A stretch of 64,000 bases of DNA, taken from NCBI RefSeq assembly GCF_009649815.1, contig NZ_WJIC01000007.1, positions 186,001 to 250,000 on the forward strand, in the 5' to 3' direction. The notes below the pieces were generated by a model that was given only the letters and a program-made list of their open reading frames with translations, made no database searches and had not been told where the DNA came from. Made by a program: the position numbers and the translations under genes. Within the stretch, counting starts at the first letter, position 1; each line of letters opens with the position of its first letter. Of the stretch, positions 24,865 to 33,631 are shown piece by piece. Origin of the DNA: Nocardia sp. SYP-A9097 (GTDB lineage: Bacteria; Actinomycetota; Actinomycetes; Mycobacteriales; Mycobacteriaceae).

Positions 24865-27554
24865 TTGCGCTCCGCCAGCTTCGCGATCTCGGCGAGGCGG
24901 GCGCCGATGCGCTCGACCTCGGACTCGGCAATTTCCTTGCGCGCCTTGATCTTCGCGACCACGTCGTCGGGGGCCTTGGCCAGGAAGCCCTGGTTGCCGA
25001 GCTTGCCGGTGGTGCCCGCGAGTTCCTTCTGCGCGGCGGCGAGATCCTTTTCGAGGCGGCGGGCCTCGGCCTCGAGGTCGACGGTCCCGGAGGTGTCGAT
25101 CTCGACGGTGACGGTGGACGAGCTCAACCGTACCTCGACCGCGGCGGTGGCGGCGAAGTCGTCGCCGGGTGCGGTGAGGCGGGCCAGGTTGGTGATTTCG
25201 GTCTGCTGGGCGAGTAGATCCGCGGTGTCCAGGCCGATGAGCTTGGCCGAGACCTTCTGGCTGTCGGACAGGCCCTGGTCGCTGCGGAAGCGGCGGATCT
25301 CGGTGATGAGGCGCTGGGCGTCGGCGATGCGGGTGGCTGAAACCTGGTCGGCGGCAAGGCCGGTGGCCCGCGGCCAGGCGGCGACCACGACGGATTCACC
25401 GCCGGTGAGCGCCAGCCACAGCTGTTCGGTCACGAACGGGATGGCCGGATGCAGCAGGCGCAGTACCGAGTCGAGCACATTGCCGAGCACGATGCGGGTG
25501 CTGGCGGCGCGCTCGGAGGATTCGGCGAACTGCACCTTGGCCAATTCCAGGTACCAGCTGCAGAATTCGTCCCAGGCGAAGTGGTAGAGCGCCTCGCAGG
25601 CCTTGCCGAATTCGTAGCGGTCGAAGCTGGCGTCGACCTCGGCGCGCACCTCTTCGAGGCGGTCCAGGATCCAGCGGTCGGTATCGGTGAGTATCTCGCG
25701 GGCGGGCAGTTCGCCCGGCTGCGCACCGTTCATGAGCGCGAACTTGGTGGCATTGAACAGCTTGGTGACGAAGCTGCGCGAGGCGGTCACATGCGCGGTG
25801 CCGACCGAGAGGTCGCCGCCGGGCTGTGCGCCGCGGGCCAGGGTGAATCGGGTTGCGTCCGCACCGTATTCGTCGATCCAGTCCAGCGGGTCGATGCCGT
25901 TGCCGCGCGACTTGGACATCTTCTTGCCGTGTTCGTCGCGAATCAGGCCGTGCAGGAACACATCCTGGAACGGGACCTGCTTCTGCTCGGCATCCTTGCC
26001 TGTGGTGAGCACCGGATCGTCGGAGACGAACATGCCGAACATCATCATGCGGGCGACCCAGAAGAACAGGATGTCGTAGCCGGTGACGAGAACGCTGGTG
26101 GGATAGAACTTCTCGAGTTCGGCGGTGTTGTCCGGCCAGCCCATGGTGGAGAAGGGCCATAGGCCCGACGAGAACCAGGTGTCAAGGACGTCCGGGTCCT
26201 GCACGTAGCCCTCGGGGGCCTGCTCGTCCGGGCCGACGCAGACGATCTCGCCCGCGGGGCCGTACCAGATCGGGATGCGGTGGCCCCACCACAGCTGACG
26301 CGAGATGTTCCAGTCGTGCATATTGTCGACCCAGTCGAACCAGCGCGGTTCCTGGCTGGCGGGGTGAATCGTGACGTCCCCGTTGCGGACCGCGTCGCCG
26401 GCCGCCTTGGCAATGCCCTCGACCTTGACCCACCACTGCATGGACAGGCGCGGTTCGATGGGTTCGCCGGAGCGCTCGGAGTGGCCGACCTGATGCTTGT
26501 ACGGGTAGACGCGGCCGACCACGCGGCCCTCGGCCTCGAGGCGTTCGCGGATCTTGAGCCGGGCTTCGAAGCGGTCCATACCGTCGAATTCGGTTCCGCT
26601 GTCGGCGATCTTGCCGGTCTTGTCCATGATGGTCGGCATGGGCAGGTTGTGCCGCAGGCCGAGCTCGAAGTCATTGGGGTCGTGCGCTGGGGTGATCTTG
26701 ACTGCGCCGGAACCGAATTCGGGGTCGACGTAGTCGTCGGCGACGATCGGGATCTGGCGGCCGGTGATCGGGTGGTAGAGCGTGGTGCCGATGAGTGCCA
26801 GGTAGCGCTCGTCATCGGGGTGCACGGCCACGGCGGTATCGCCGAGCATGGTCTCCACGCGGGTGGTGGCCACGATCACATGCGGCTCATTGTCGTTCAG
26901 TGAGCCGTAGCGCAGTGAGACGAGTTCGCCGTCGACCTCTTTATGGTCGACCTCGAGGTCGGAGATGCCGGTCTCGAGCACCGGCGACCAGTTCACCAGG
27001 CGCTCGGCGCGGTAGATCAAGCCCGCTTCGTAGAGGCGCTTGAAGATGGTCTGCACGGCGCGGGAGAGTCCGTCGTCCATGGTGAAGCGGTCGCGGCTCC
27101 AGTCGACGCCGTCGCCTAGGCGGCGCATCTGGCCCTGGATCTGGCCGCCGGACTGGCGCTTCCAGTCCCAGACCTTGTCGATGAAGAGTTCGCGGCCGAA
27201 GTCTTCCTTGGTCTTGCCGTCGACGGCGAGCTGCTTCTCCACCACGGATTGGGTGGCAATGCCGGCGTGATCCATGCCCGGCAGCCAGAGCACCTCATAT
27301 CCCTGCATGCGCTTGCGGCGGGTGAGCAGGTCCATCAGGGTGTGGTCGAGGGCGTGGCCCATATGCAGGGTGCCGGTGACATTCGGCGGGGGCAGCACGA
27401 TCGAGTACGCGGGCTTTTCACTGCTCGCATCGGCGGTGAAGTAACCAGCGGCTACCCAGCGCTCGTACAGGTCGGCCTCTACCTCACTGGGGTTCCAGCT
27501 TTTGGGGAGGGCATCGGCACGATTACGCGGGTTCTCAGAGGCTGTGCTGGTCAC
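24861..27554 (-). CDS. valS: Valine-tRNA ligase
   Basis: An 897-residue class Ia synthetase charging tRNA-Val. The HIGH-type motif is T-L-H-M-G-H-A-L near residue 62, the editing (CP1) domain lies around 180-390, and the KMSKS loop is K-K-M-S-K-S-R-G-N near 560. The C-terminal arm is a coiled coil (residues 830-895, K-D-L-A-A-A-Q-K-E-L), typical of ValRS. It leads the coupled valS-folC-DUF4233 run. No T-box leader was found upstream. Confidence 0.97.
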   Translation of the reverse strand: MTSTASENPRNRADALPKSWNPSEVEADLYERWVAAGYFTADASSEKPAYSIVLPPPNVTGTLHMGHALDHTLMDLLTRRKRMQGYEVLWLPGMDHAGIATQSVVEKQLAVDGKTKEDFGRELFIDKVWDWKRQSGGQIQGQMRRLGDGVDWSRDRFTMDDGLSRAVQTIFKRLYEAGLIYRAERLVNWSPVLETGISDLEVDHKEVDGELVSLRYGSLNDNEPHVIVATTRVETMLGDTAVAVHPDDERYLALIGTTLYHPITGRQIPIVADDYVDPEFGSGAVKITPAHDPNDFELGLRHNLPMPTIMDKTGKIADSGTEFDGMDRFEARLKIRERLEAEGRVVGRVYPYKHQVGHSERSGEPIEPRLSMQWWVKVEGIAKAAGDAVRNGDVTIHPASQEPRWFDWVDNMHDWNISRQLWWGHRIPIWYGPAGEIVCVGPDEQAPEGYVQDPDVLDTWFSSGLWPFSTMGWPDNTAELEKFYPTSVLVTGYDILFFWVARMMMFGMFVSDDPVLTTGKDAEQKQVPFQDVFLHGLIRDEHGKKMSKSRGNGIDPLDWIDEYGADATRFTLARGAQPGGDLSVGTAHVTASRSFVTKLFNATKFALMNGAQPGELPAREILTDTDRWILDRLEEVRAEVDASFDRYEFGKACEALYHFAWDEFCSWYLELAKVQFAESSERAASTRIVLGNVLDSVLRLLHPAIPFVTEQLWLALTGGESVVVAAWPRATGLAADQVSATRIADAQRLITEIRRFRSDQGLSDSQKVSAKLIGLDTADLLAQQTEITNLARLTAPGDDFAATAAVEVRLSSSTVTVEIDTSGTVDLEAEARRLEKDLAAAQKELAGTTGKLGNQGFLAKAPDDVVAKIKARKEIAESEVERIGARLAEIAKLAERK

Positions 27555-27974
27555 CGTGCGATTCTAATTGAGACCCCGGCAGGGCTTGACAGCGCGGCTG
27601 CGACGGGTGTGAGGGCCGGAAGATTTCCGGAGAAAGCCGAAGGGCGGAACCTTCGGCGGATGAGGGACACCGAAGGCCCCGCCTTCGAAGGTAAGCCTAC
27701 CGCCGATTCCGGCGGGTCTCTCGGATCCATAAGCAATTCTCAGGTTCTGGGCCAAATGCGCCAGGGTAGGCCACAATTCGTTGCATGTGCGTTGCGTGGG
27801 CCGCATGGCCTTCGCTACCCGCAGCGGAGCTGCGTAGGCGCAGAGGCGAATCCGGGCAAGACCCGAATATTATTGGCGGCCAGCGGTTTTCGAATACTCC
27901 GGCGGTTCTGACTGCATTGCATTTCACACTCCGAGTCGGGTTTGCGGGCCGGGCGACTGTCGTAAAGTCCGAAG
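27555..27974. other. Intergenic region upstream of valS and the dead hydrolase
   Basis: Divergent promoters must lie here, but no gene is seen. Next to valS is a perfect 8-bp hairpin (27636-27657, GCCGAAGG and CCTTCGGC with a 6-base loop), followed around 27665-27700 by further GAAGG and CCTTC segments that could pair with it in alternative ways. The right half, about 27790-27900, is plain GC-rich sequence. Confidence 0.4.
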
Positions 27975-28766
27975 ATGCCGTACGTAGCTCGTGGGGGCGC
28001 GAAGATCCACTACACCGATACGGGAGGGGATGGACCGGCGGTTTTGCTGGGGCACAGCTTCTTCATGGACCACGAGAGCTTCGCCCCGCAGCGGGCCGCG
28101 CTGGGTCCGCACTATCGGCTCATCTGTATCGACTCCCGTGGTCATGGACTCTCCGAGGACGACGGAACACCGTTCAGCTATTGGGACCTGGCGCGCGACG
28201 CCTGGGCGGTGGCCGATCACCTCGGTATCGAGCGCGCCGTGGTCGGCGGGGTCGGGCACGGCGCGTTCACCGCGGTCCGGATGGCACTGCTGGCCCGGCC
28301 GCGATCCCGGGGAGTGATCGCGATCGGCTCCACCGCCGATGCCATGCCCGCACGCCGCAAACCCGGATACCGCGAGGTCCTCGATGCCTGGGCCGGGACC
28401 GCGCCGCTGACCCCGATCATCAAAATGGTGTCGGCGCTGACCATCGGCGGGACCGATGACGATAAACAACCGTGGCGCGACAAATGGCTGGCCGGTGATC
28501 GCACCCGGCTGCGGCTCTCCACCGACTGCCTGATCAACCGGGATTCGGTACTTCCGCTACTCGGCGAGATCGATTGTCCCGCGCTGGTTTTGCGTGGCGT
28601 CGGGGATCAGACCGCCGATCCGGACGAGGTATCGCGGATGGCGCGGGCGTTCGGGGTGCCGACGACGGTGCACACCATCGCGGGGGCCGCCATGTCCCCG
28701 AATCTCACACACCCGGACGCGGTGAACGCCCTGTTGCGGGGCTTTCTCGACGGGCTGCCGGACTGA
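27975..28766 (+). CDS. Alpha/beta-hydrolase-fold protein lacking nucleophile and histidine
   Basis: A 263-residue single-domain alpha/beta hydrolase with the H-S-F-F-M-D and D-S-R-G-H-G-L-S-E motifs intact (residues 27-65). At the nucleophile elbow, where families have G-x-S-x-G, this protein reads G-V-G-H-G near residue 94, so the serine is glycine. Where the catalytic histidine of P-G-A-G-H is expected it reads A-G-A-A-M near residue 240. The third-member aspartate in G-V-G-D-Q-T-A-D-P is kept. Both changes are unambiguous in the bases. It is probably a non-hydrolytic binding protein or a different lyase-like activity. It converges with an XRE gene whose stop abuts its own. Confidence 0.82.
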   Translation: MPYVARGGAKIHYTDTGGDGPAVLLGHSFFMDHESFAPQRAALGPHYRLICIDSRGHGLSEDDGTPFSYWDLARDAWAVADHLGIERAVVGGVGHGAFTAVRMALLARPRSRGVIAIGSTADAMPARRKPGYREVLDAWAGTAPLTPIIKMVSALTIGGTDDDKQPWRDKWLAGDRTRLRLSTDCLINRDSVLPLLGEIDCPALVLRGVGDQTADPDEVSRMARAFGVPTTVHTIAGAAMSPNLTHPDAVNALLRGFLDGLPD

Positions 28767-29564
28767 TCACGCCGCACCGGCTCCGAGCAGGCCGATGAAG
28801 AGTTGATGCGTGAATTGCGGTGTGGTGCTGCGGTAGCGCTGCACGATCACGTCGAAGACACTGGCGGTCTTCGGGTTTCGCAACCGGATCCGGAATTCCG
28901 GACGGCCGATCCGCACATGCGCGTCCTCCCAGAGGCGGCGGAAGTCGGCGTGCTCGCCGAGATCGCCGAGCAGCAGGTCGATTTCGTCGCGATCGTTGAC
29001 AGCGGCGGCATAGGCGCGGAAACGGCCGACCATGAGCCGGGCCTCCTGCTCCCACTCCTCTATAACTATGCGGGCACGCGGATCGGTGAAGAGCCAGCGC
29101 AATACGTGCCCGCCACGACCCAGACCCGGAAACGCTTCGCCGAAGGCGCTATTGCAGTCGACGATGTACCAGCCCTCGTCCAGGGCGGCGGCCAGGTGCG
29201 GGAGCAGTGCGTCCAGGGTGGTGCGCACCATGCTCGCGGCGGTGCTGTTGGGCCGCAAGGGTTCCGGGATCGGCGGGGTGGGGCGCTGCTGCGCCAGATG
29301 GTAGAGGTGCACGCGTTCGGCGGCGTCCAGGCAGAGCACGCCGGCGAGTGAATCCAGAATGGCCGGACCGGGATTGAGCGCCTCACCCTGTTCGATCTTG
29401 GCGATATAGCCGAGGCTGGCGTGGGTGGCCTCGGCCAGTTGTTTGCGGGTCAGGCCCGCCGGATGCTTCGGAGTGGGGCCGGTACGGCGTTCCCGGACGA
29501 ACTCGGCGAGGGTGGGGGTGCGCAACAGCTCCACGGTGGCCACCGCGATGTCATTGTCGGACAA
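28767..29564 (-). CDS. XRE-family regulator with MmyB-like ligand domain
   Basis: A 265-residue regulator. The Cro/CI-type HTH is at residues 38-75 (L-T-R-K-Q-L-A-E-A-T-H-A-S-L-G-Y-I-A-K-I-E-Q-G). The C-terminal part, from about 105, has the MmyB ligand-domain marks: W-Y-I-V-D-C-N-S-A-F-G-E-A-F-P, R-A-R-I-V-I-E-E-W-E-Q-E-A and G-E-H-A-D-F-R-R-L-W. MmyB-type proteins bind a fatty-acid-like ligand and usually control a neighbouring divergent oxidoreductase or biosynthetic gene. Here the divergent neighbour, 242 bases away, is the inosose synthase gene, so local regulation is likely. Recognition of the domain is firm; the ligand is unknown. Confidence 0.82.
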   Translation of the reverse strand: MSDNDIAVATVELLRTPTLAEFVRERRTGPTPKHPAGLTRKQLAEATHASLGYIAKIEQGEALNPGPAILDSLAGVLCLDAAERVHLYHLAQQRPTPPIPEPLRPNSTAASMVRTTLDALLPHLAAALDEGWYIVDCNSAFGEAFPGLGRGGHVLRWLFTDPRARIVIEEWEQEARLMVGRFRAYAAAVNDRDEIDLLLGDLGEHADFRRLWEDAHVRIGRPEFRIRLRNPKTASVFDVIVQRYRSTTPQFTHQLFIGLLGAGAA

Positions 29565-29806
29565 CAGTTCTCCGCTCCACAGCTCCGGCCCCCGAATCGC
29601 ACCCTACCGGGCGACGGCGCACTCCCCCAGCCTGCGGGCGATCGCGTGCTACCCCTGCCGGTGGCACCGCGACAAGGGGGTGTCTCGGCGAGTGGTACCT
29701 GTGCGCGGCGCAGATCCTGACTGGGGTATCCCAGCGGTTGCCGAATTCCGGCCCGTCACTTGATATTTGGCTCGGGGCAGCAGCGAGACCGGGCAGGAGC
29801 TAGGGC
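29565..29806. promoter_or_regulatory. Divergent promoter region, XRE regulator / inosose synthase
   Basis: The spacer contains the dyad CTGGG-GTAT-CCCAG (29721-29734), about 70 bases before the synthase ATG, followed by the 9-mer TCCCAGCGG (29729-29737) that recurs before the P-loop gene at 33600-33608. GGAG at about 29796 is the synthase ribosome site. The dyad is a candidate site for the XRE regulator; no better promoter boxes could be fixed. Confidence 0.4.
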
Positions 29807-31012
29807 ATGGGCATCACTTCGCGCACCATTCGGATCGGCGAGCAAAGCTATCGGTACTCCTTCGGCGAGGATTGTCTCGCCGAAATAGCGGACGGTATCT
29901 CCGAATTGCAGGCCGACACCTTGATATTCGTCACCGACGATACGGTGCTCGGGCTGTACCGCACGGTCATCGAGCGGCTGTCGGGCAATACCCCGGCGAT
30001 TGTGCTCAGCCATCATGCGGGTGAATCCATGAAGACGCTCTCCTGCCTCACCGAACACCTGGAGTCGGCGCTGCGGGCGGGCGCGACCCGGCGCTCGGTG
30101 GTGGTGGCCCTGGGTGGCGGGGTGCCCGGAAACCTGGCCGGGCTCATGGCGAATCTGCTGTTCCGGGGTGTGCGACTGGTGCATGTACCGACCACGACCA
30201 TCGCCGCCATGGATTCGGTGCTGTCGCTGAAACAGGCGATCAACTCCCCGGTCGGAAAGAATCACCTGGGCACCTACTACGCGCCGACCGCGGTCTATGC
30301 CGATGTGCGACTCTTCGCGACACTGCCGGCGGACGAATTACGCTCCGGCTACTGCGAAATGGCGAAGAACTGCCTCGCCATTCGACCTGCGGCAGCGGAG
30401 CGGCTACGCGCGATAATCGACGCCGGCGAATTGGCCACACCGGCCGCCCTCACCTGGCTGCTGGATGCGAGCATCGATGCCAAAACCGCTGTCACCCGGG
30501 AAGATACCTTCGAACGCCGGTCCGGATTGGTGCTGGAATACGGGCACACCGCCGGGCATGCCATTGAAATCTGTGATCACCGGGCGCGCGGCGCGGCCGG
30601 TATTTCGCATGGCGCGGCGATTGCGGTGGGAATGCTGGTGGCGGCGCATATCTCGCATGCGCGCGGCTGGCTGTCCGATGACGAGGTGAGCGCGCACTAC
30701 GAGATCATCACCGGACTCGGGGTGGAACCCTGCCTGCCGCAAGCGGTTTCGGCGGCCGATGTGCTCGAGGTGATGGACGACGACAATAAGAAGGGCTACC
30801 TCGACTCGCGCCCCGATTCGCTGCCGTTCGTGCTGCTGCGCGGACTCGGCCGCCCCGCGATGACGGATGACCTTCCGCTGGTCCACGTTTCGAGGCCCGA
30901 GATTCGAGAGGCCCTGGAAGTAATCACCAAGACCTTCCCGGGCGAACCCCTAACTCCCCCGTCATCCCGGCATGCTTTTGGCCGGGATCCACACCTGGAG
31001 TGGCTCAGCTGA
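29807..31012 (+). CDS. 2-deoxy-scyllo-inosose synthase
   Basis: A 401-residue sugar-phosphate cyclase of the dehydroquinate-synthase fold. The sequence follows 2-deoxy-scyllo-inosose synthases (BtrC/NeoC type) rather than AroB or valiolone synthases: G-G-G-V-P-G-N at 103-109, D-S-V-L-S-L-K-Q-A-I-N at 136-146 (AroB has D-S-x-V-G-G-K-T there), G-K-N-H-L-G, metal-ligand Glu184 in C-E-M-A-K-N, E-Y-G-H-T-A-G-H at 244-251, S-H-G-A-A-I-A-V-G with His268, and D-N-K-K-G-Y near 325. These enzymes turn glucose-6-phosphate into 2-deoxy-scyllo-inosose with NAD+ and Zn2+ or Co2+. The last 17 residues are encoded by a palindromic repeat, so the natural end may have been near residue 384. It is followed by a matching aminotransferase gene. 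Confidence 0.88.
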   Translation: MGITSRTIRIGEQSYRYSFGEDCLAEIADGISELQADTLIFVTDDTVLGLYRTVIERLSGNTPAIVLSHHAGESMKTLSCLTEHLESALRAGATRRSVVVALGGGVPGNLAGLMANLLFRGVRLVHVPTTTIAAMDSVLSLKQAINSPVGKNHLGTYYAPTAVYADVRLFATLPADELRSGYCEMAKNCLAIRPAAAERLRAIIDAGELATPAALTWLLDASIDAKTAVTREDTFERRSGLVLEYGHTAGHAIEICDHRARGAAGISHGAAIAVGMLVAAHISHARGWLSDDEVSAHYEIITGLGVEPCLPQAVSAADVLEVMDDDNKKGYLDSRPDSLPFVLLRGLGRPAMTDDLPLVHVSRPEIREALEVITKTFPGEPLTPPSSRHAFGRDPHLEWLS

Positions 31013-31050
31013 TTTCGGTGGATTCCCGCCAAAAGCATGCGGGAATGACG
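30960..31050. repeat. Dispersed palindromic repeat element, copy B (91 bp), overlapping the synthase 3' end
   Basis: Two 33-base arms, 29 of 33 matching, around a 25-base spacer. The left arm shares CGTCATCCCGGC and GGCCGGGATCCAC with copy A. The left arm and part of the spacer are read as the last codons of the inosose synthase gene, whose TGA (31010-31012) lies in the spacer. The right arm lies between that stop and the aminotransferase ribosome site. Confidence 0.85.
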
Positions 31051-31094
31051 GGGTTGGTCGACGACATCACGACTTCATCTTCAGTAGGAGGATC

Positions 31095-32393
31095 ATGCTC
31101 GCGATTCATGGTGGTGAACCCGTACGAGGCGCGGCTGCTTGGCCGCGGTGGCCACAGTACGACGAGCGGACCGAGGCGGAACTGCTTGCCGCACTGCGGT
31201 CTTCGCGGTGGTCGGTGAGCTGGTACGCGCCCGAGGGTGGGAAGTCCCGGGAGCGGCTGTTCGGTGAAGCGTTCGCGCGGTACAACGGTGCGGCGTACGG
31301 GGTGAGTGTCGATCATGGTTCCAGTGCGCTGGTCATCGCACTGGAGGCGCTGGGGGTCGGTCCGGGTGATGAGGTGATCGTGCCCGCGCTCACCTGGGTT
31401 GCGCCCGCGACCGCAGTCCTGCGGGTCGGGGCGCTGCCGGTACTGGTCGATGTCGATCCCGACACCGGTTGTGTGACAGCGGATCAGGTGCGGGCGGCGC
31501 TGTCCGGGCGCACCCGGGCGGTGATCGCGGTACATCTGGCGTGCACGGTGGCGCGCGTCGACGAGCTGGTCGCGGTCACCAGCGCGGCGGGTATCGCGCT
31601 GATCGAGGACTGTTCGCAGTCGCATGGTGCGCGCTGGTCGGGGCGCGCGGTCGGTACCTTCGGCGATATCGGGGTGTTCAGTCTCGGTGCGGCCAAATCC
31701 CTGGCGGCGGGCGAGGCCGGCGCGGCCATCACCGACAGCCTCGAGCTGTATCGGCGAATGCTCATGCTGCGCGCCGATTCTCGTGGCTACAGCGAGGGAC
31801 CGCCCGGGGCCGGGGAGTACGAGTTGGTCGAGCTCGGCGAGATCATGGGCGGCAATTACTGCATGTCCGAGCTGACCGCTGGGATACTGCTGGATCAGCT
31901 GCCACGCCTGAACGATCAACACGCCCGGCGGGCCGTGCGGGCAACGGAACTGGAGGACGGGCTGGCGCGGATTCCCGGCCTGAGCTCGATTCCCGTTCCG
32001 GCCCAGGTGGATCGCCGGGCCGTCTACGAGTACGGCATTCGATTCGAGCCGGGAACCTTCGGTACCGCGCCGGTAGAACACGTCGCGGCGGCCTTGACCG
32101 CAGAGCTGGGCACCAAGGTGTATCCGCCACGCGCCCCCCTACCGCGCAGCAATCTGCTTCGCCCACAGTCGAAACCACGCTTCGCACGGTTCTGGGATGA
32201 CGACCGGGCCTTCGGGCGCACCTTCCCGGGCGCGGAGCACTACCGCGAGCACACCCTGCTCCTGCATCACAGCGTCCTACTCGGCGAACGCGCCGATATC
32301 GACGACATTCTCACCGCTCTGGCGAAGGTCCATGCGCTCTCGGATGCCTTCGATGGCGCGGATTCCGCTGTACGGAAAGGTATTTCGGCATGA
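31095..32393 (+). CDS. DegT-family aminotransferase, glutamine:scyllo-inosose type
   Basis: A 432-residue PLP enzyme of the DegT/DnrJ/EryC1 (sugar aminotransferase) family. L-A-I-H-G-G-E-P-V-R opens it, as in BtrS/NeoB-type glutamine:2-deoxy-scyllo-inosose aminotransferases, followed by V-G-P-G-D-E-V-I-V-P-A-L-T-W-V-A, I-E-D-C-S-Q-S-H-G-A-R-W (Asp172, pyridine nitrogen), and the Schiff-base lysine Lys201 in F-S-L-G-A-A-K-S-L-A-A-G-E. The body keeps the family's L-R-A-D-S-R-G-Y and V-E-L-G-E-I-M-G-G-N-Y-C-M-S-E. With the synthase upstream, the predicted reaction is transamination of 2-deoxy-scyllo-inosose to 2-deoxy-scyllo-inosamine. AGGAG precedes the ATG, and the stop overlaps the P450 start. 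Confidence 0.85.
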   Translation: MLAIHGGEPVRGAAAWPRWPQYDERTEAELLAALRSSRWSVSWYAPEGGKSRERLFGEAFARYNGAAYGVSVDHGSSALVIALEALGVGPGDEVIVPALTWVAPATAVLRVGALPVLVDVDPDTGCVTADQVRAALSGRTRAVIAVHLACTVARVDELVAVTSAAGIALIEDCSQSHGARWSGRAVGTFGDIGVFSLGAAKSLAAGEAGAAITDSLELYRRMLMLRADSRGYSEGPPGAGEYELVELGEIMGGNYCMSELTAGILLDQLPRLNDQHARRAVRATELEDGLARIPGLSSIPVPAQVDRRAVYEYGIRFEPGTFGTAPVEHVAAALTAELGTKVYPPRAPLPRSNLLRPQSKPRFARFWDDDRAFGRTFPGAEHYREHTLLLHHSVLLGERADIDDILTALAKVHALSDAFDGADSAVRKGISA

Positions 32394-33538
32394 CTTCGGA
32401 GCTGATCTCCAGCCAGGAGGGCATCTGTCCCGTCACCGGTGCACGGGCGTCCGGTATGAGTCGCACGCTGACACCGACCGGCGATCCGGCGTGGCTGGCC
32501 ACCGGATATCACCTGGTGCGGGAGTTGTTCGTGGAGCCGAATCTGGGTCGCTCGCATCCGAATCCCGAAACCGCTTCTCGCATGGGCGAATCCGCGTTCT
32601 TCGGTGGTCCGGTCGGGAATTTCGCCAGTGAGCGCGCGGATCATCTGCGCATGAAATCTCTTTTGCAGCCGCACTTCTCGGTGCGTCGGATGCGGGAGTT
32701 CCAACCGCGCGTGGAGGCCATCACCGCGCGGCTTATCGACGATATGGCGGCGCAGGGGTCTGCGGCGGATCTACACACCGCGCTCGCCGTGCCGCTCCCG
32801 CTGCTGGTGATCTGCGAACTACTCGGCGTGCCATATGAGGATCAGGATCGGTTCCGCGAGTGGGTTTCCGCGGTGGGCAATGTGTCCGACCGCGCGAAAG
32901 CGGAATGGGGTGTGGGCGAACTCTTCGAGTACTGCCGTCAGTCGGTGCAGCGCAAGCGCCGTGATCCCGGCGATGATGTCACCTCGCGACTGTGCGCCGA
33001 TCCCGAACTGAGCGAACAGGAGATCGCCACCTTCGCCATGATGCTGCTGTTCGCCGGGCATGAGACCTCGGTCGTGCATATCGGGGTCGGGGTGCTCATG
33101 CTGCTGGCGGAGCCGTCGCTGTGGCGCACGCTGCACGAGAATCCGGCGCTGCTGCCCACCGCCACCGAGGAATTGCTGCGCGCCTGCGAACCCACCAACC
33201 TGCCGCGCTATGCCCGCACCGACCTGGACGTGCGCGGAGTGCGGGTGGCCGCCGGTGATCTGGTACTGCTCGGACTGACCTCCGCCAACCATGATCCGAC
33301 CGTGTTCACCGAACCGAGCCGGGTGGACTTCACTCGCCAGGAGGGCACGCACTTCACCTTCGGCTACGGTGCGCGGTACTGCATCGGCGCACCGCTGGCG
33401 CGGATCGAACTGCAAGCCGCCTTCGGACAATTGGTTTCACGGTTTCCGGATATGCGACTCGCGGTGGACAAGGAGACCCTGATCATGCGGGACGAGGTCT
33501 TCACCGGCGGATTGCATACCCTGCCGGTGCGGTGGTGA
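32390..33538 (+). CDS. Cytochrome P450
   Basis: A 382-residue soluble bacterial P450. The I-helix oxygen-activation motif is A-G-H-E-T at 222-226, the K-helix E-E-L-L-R lies near 265, and the haem-binding loop is F-G-Y-G-A-R-Y-C-I-G-A-P-L-A-R with Cys331 as thiolate ligand. The ATG overlaps the aminotransferase stop (ATGA), so the P450 is translated with the cyclitol enzymes and probably acts in the same pathway. Known 2-deoxystreptamine pathways do not use a P450 at this stage, so its substrate is open: an aminocyclitol, or a partner molecule. No ferredoxin or reductase gene is adjacent. Confidence 0.9.
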   Translation: MTSELISSQEGICPVTGARASGMSRTLTPTGDPAWLATGYHLVRELFVEPNLGRSHPNPETASRMGESAFFGGPVGNFASERADHLRMKSLLQPHFSVRRMREFQPRVEAITARLIDDMAAQGSAADLHTALAVPLPLLVICELLGVPYEDQDRFREWVSAVGNVSDRAKAEWGVGELFEYCRQSVQRKRRDPGDDVTSRLCADPELSEQEIATFAMMLLFAGHETSVVHIGVGVLMLLAEPSLWRTLHENPALLPTATEELLRACEPTNLPRYARTDLDVRGVRVAAGDLVLLGLTSANHDPTVFTEPSRVDFTRQEGTHFTFGYGARYCIGAPLARIELQAAFGQLVSRFPDMRLAVDKETLIMRDEVFTGGLHTLPVRW

Positions 33539-33631
33539 GGCGGTACAACCGCGTGCACCGATACCGGATTCCGGGATATATCAGGGGAAATCCCGGTTGT
33601 CCCAGCGGATTCCACTGCCGATGCTGGAGGA

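Noticed and set aside
27555..27974. T-box leader for valS
   Set aside because: The conserved T-box core on the minus strand is missing; only simple hairpins are seen.
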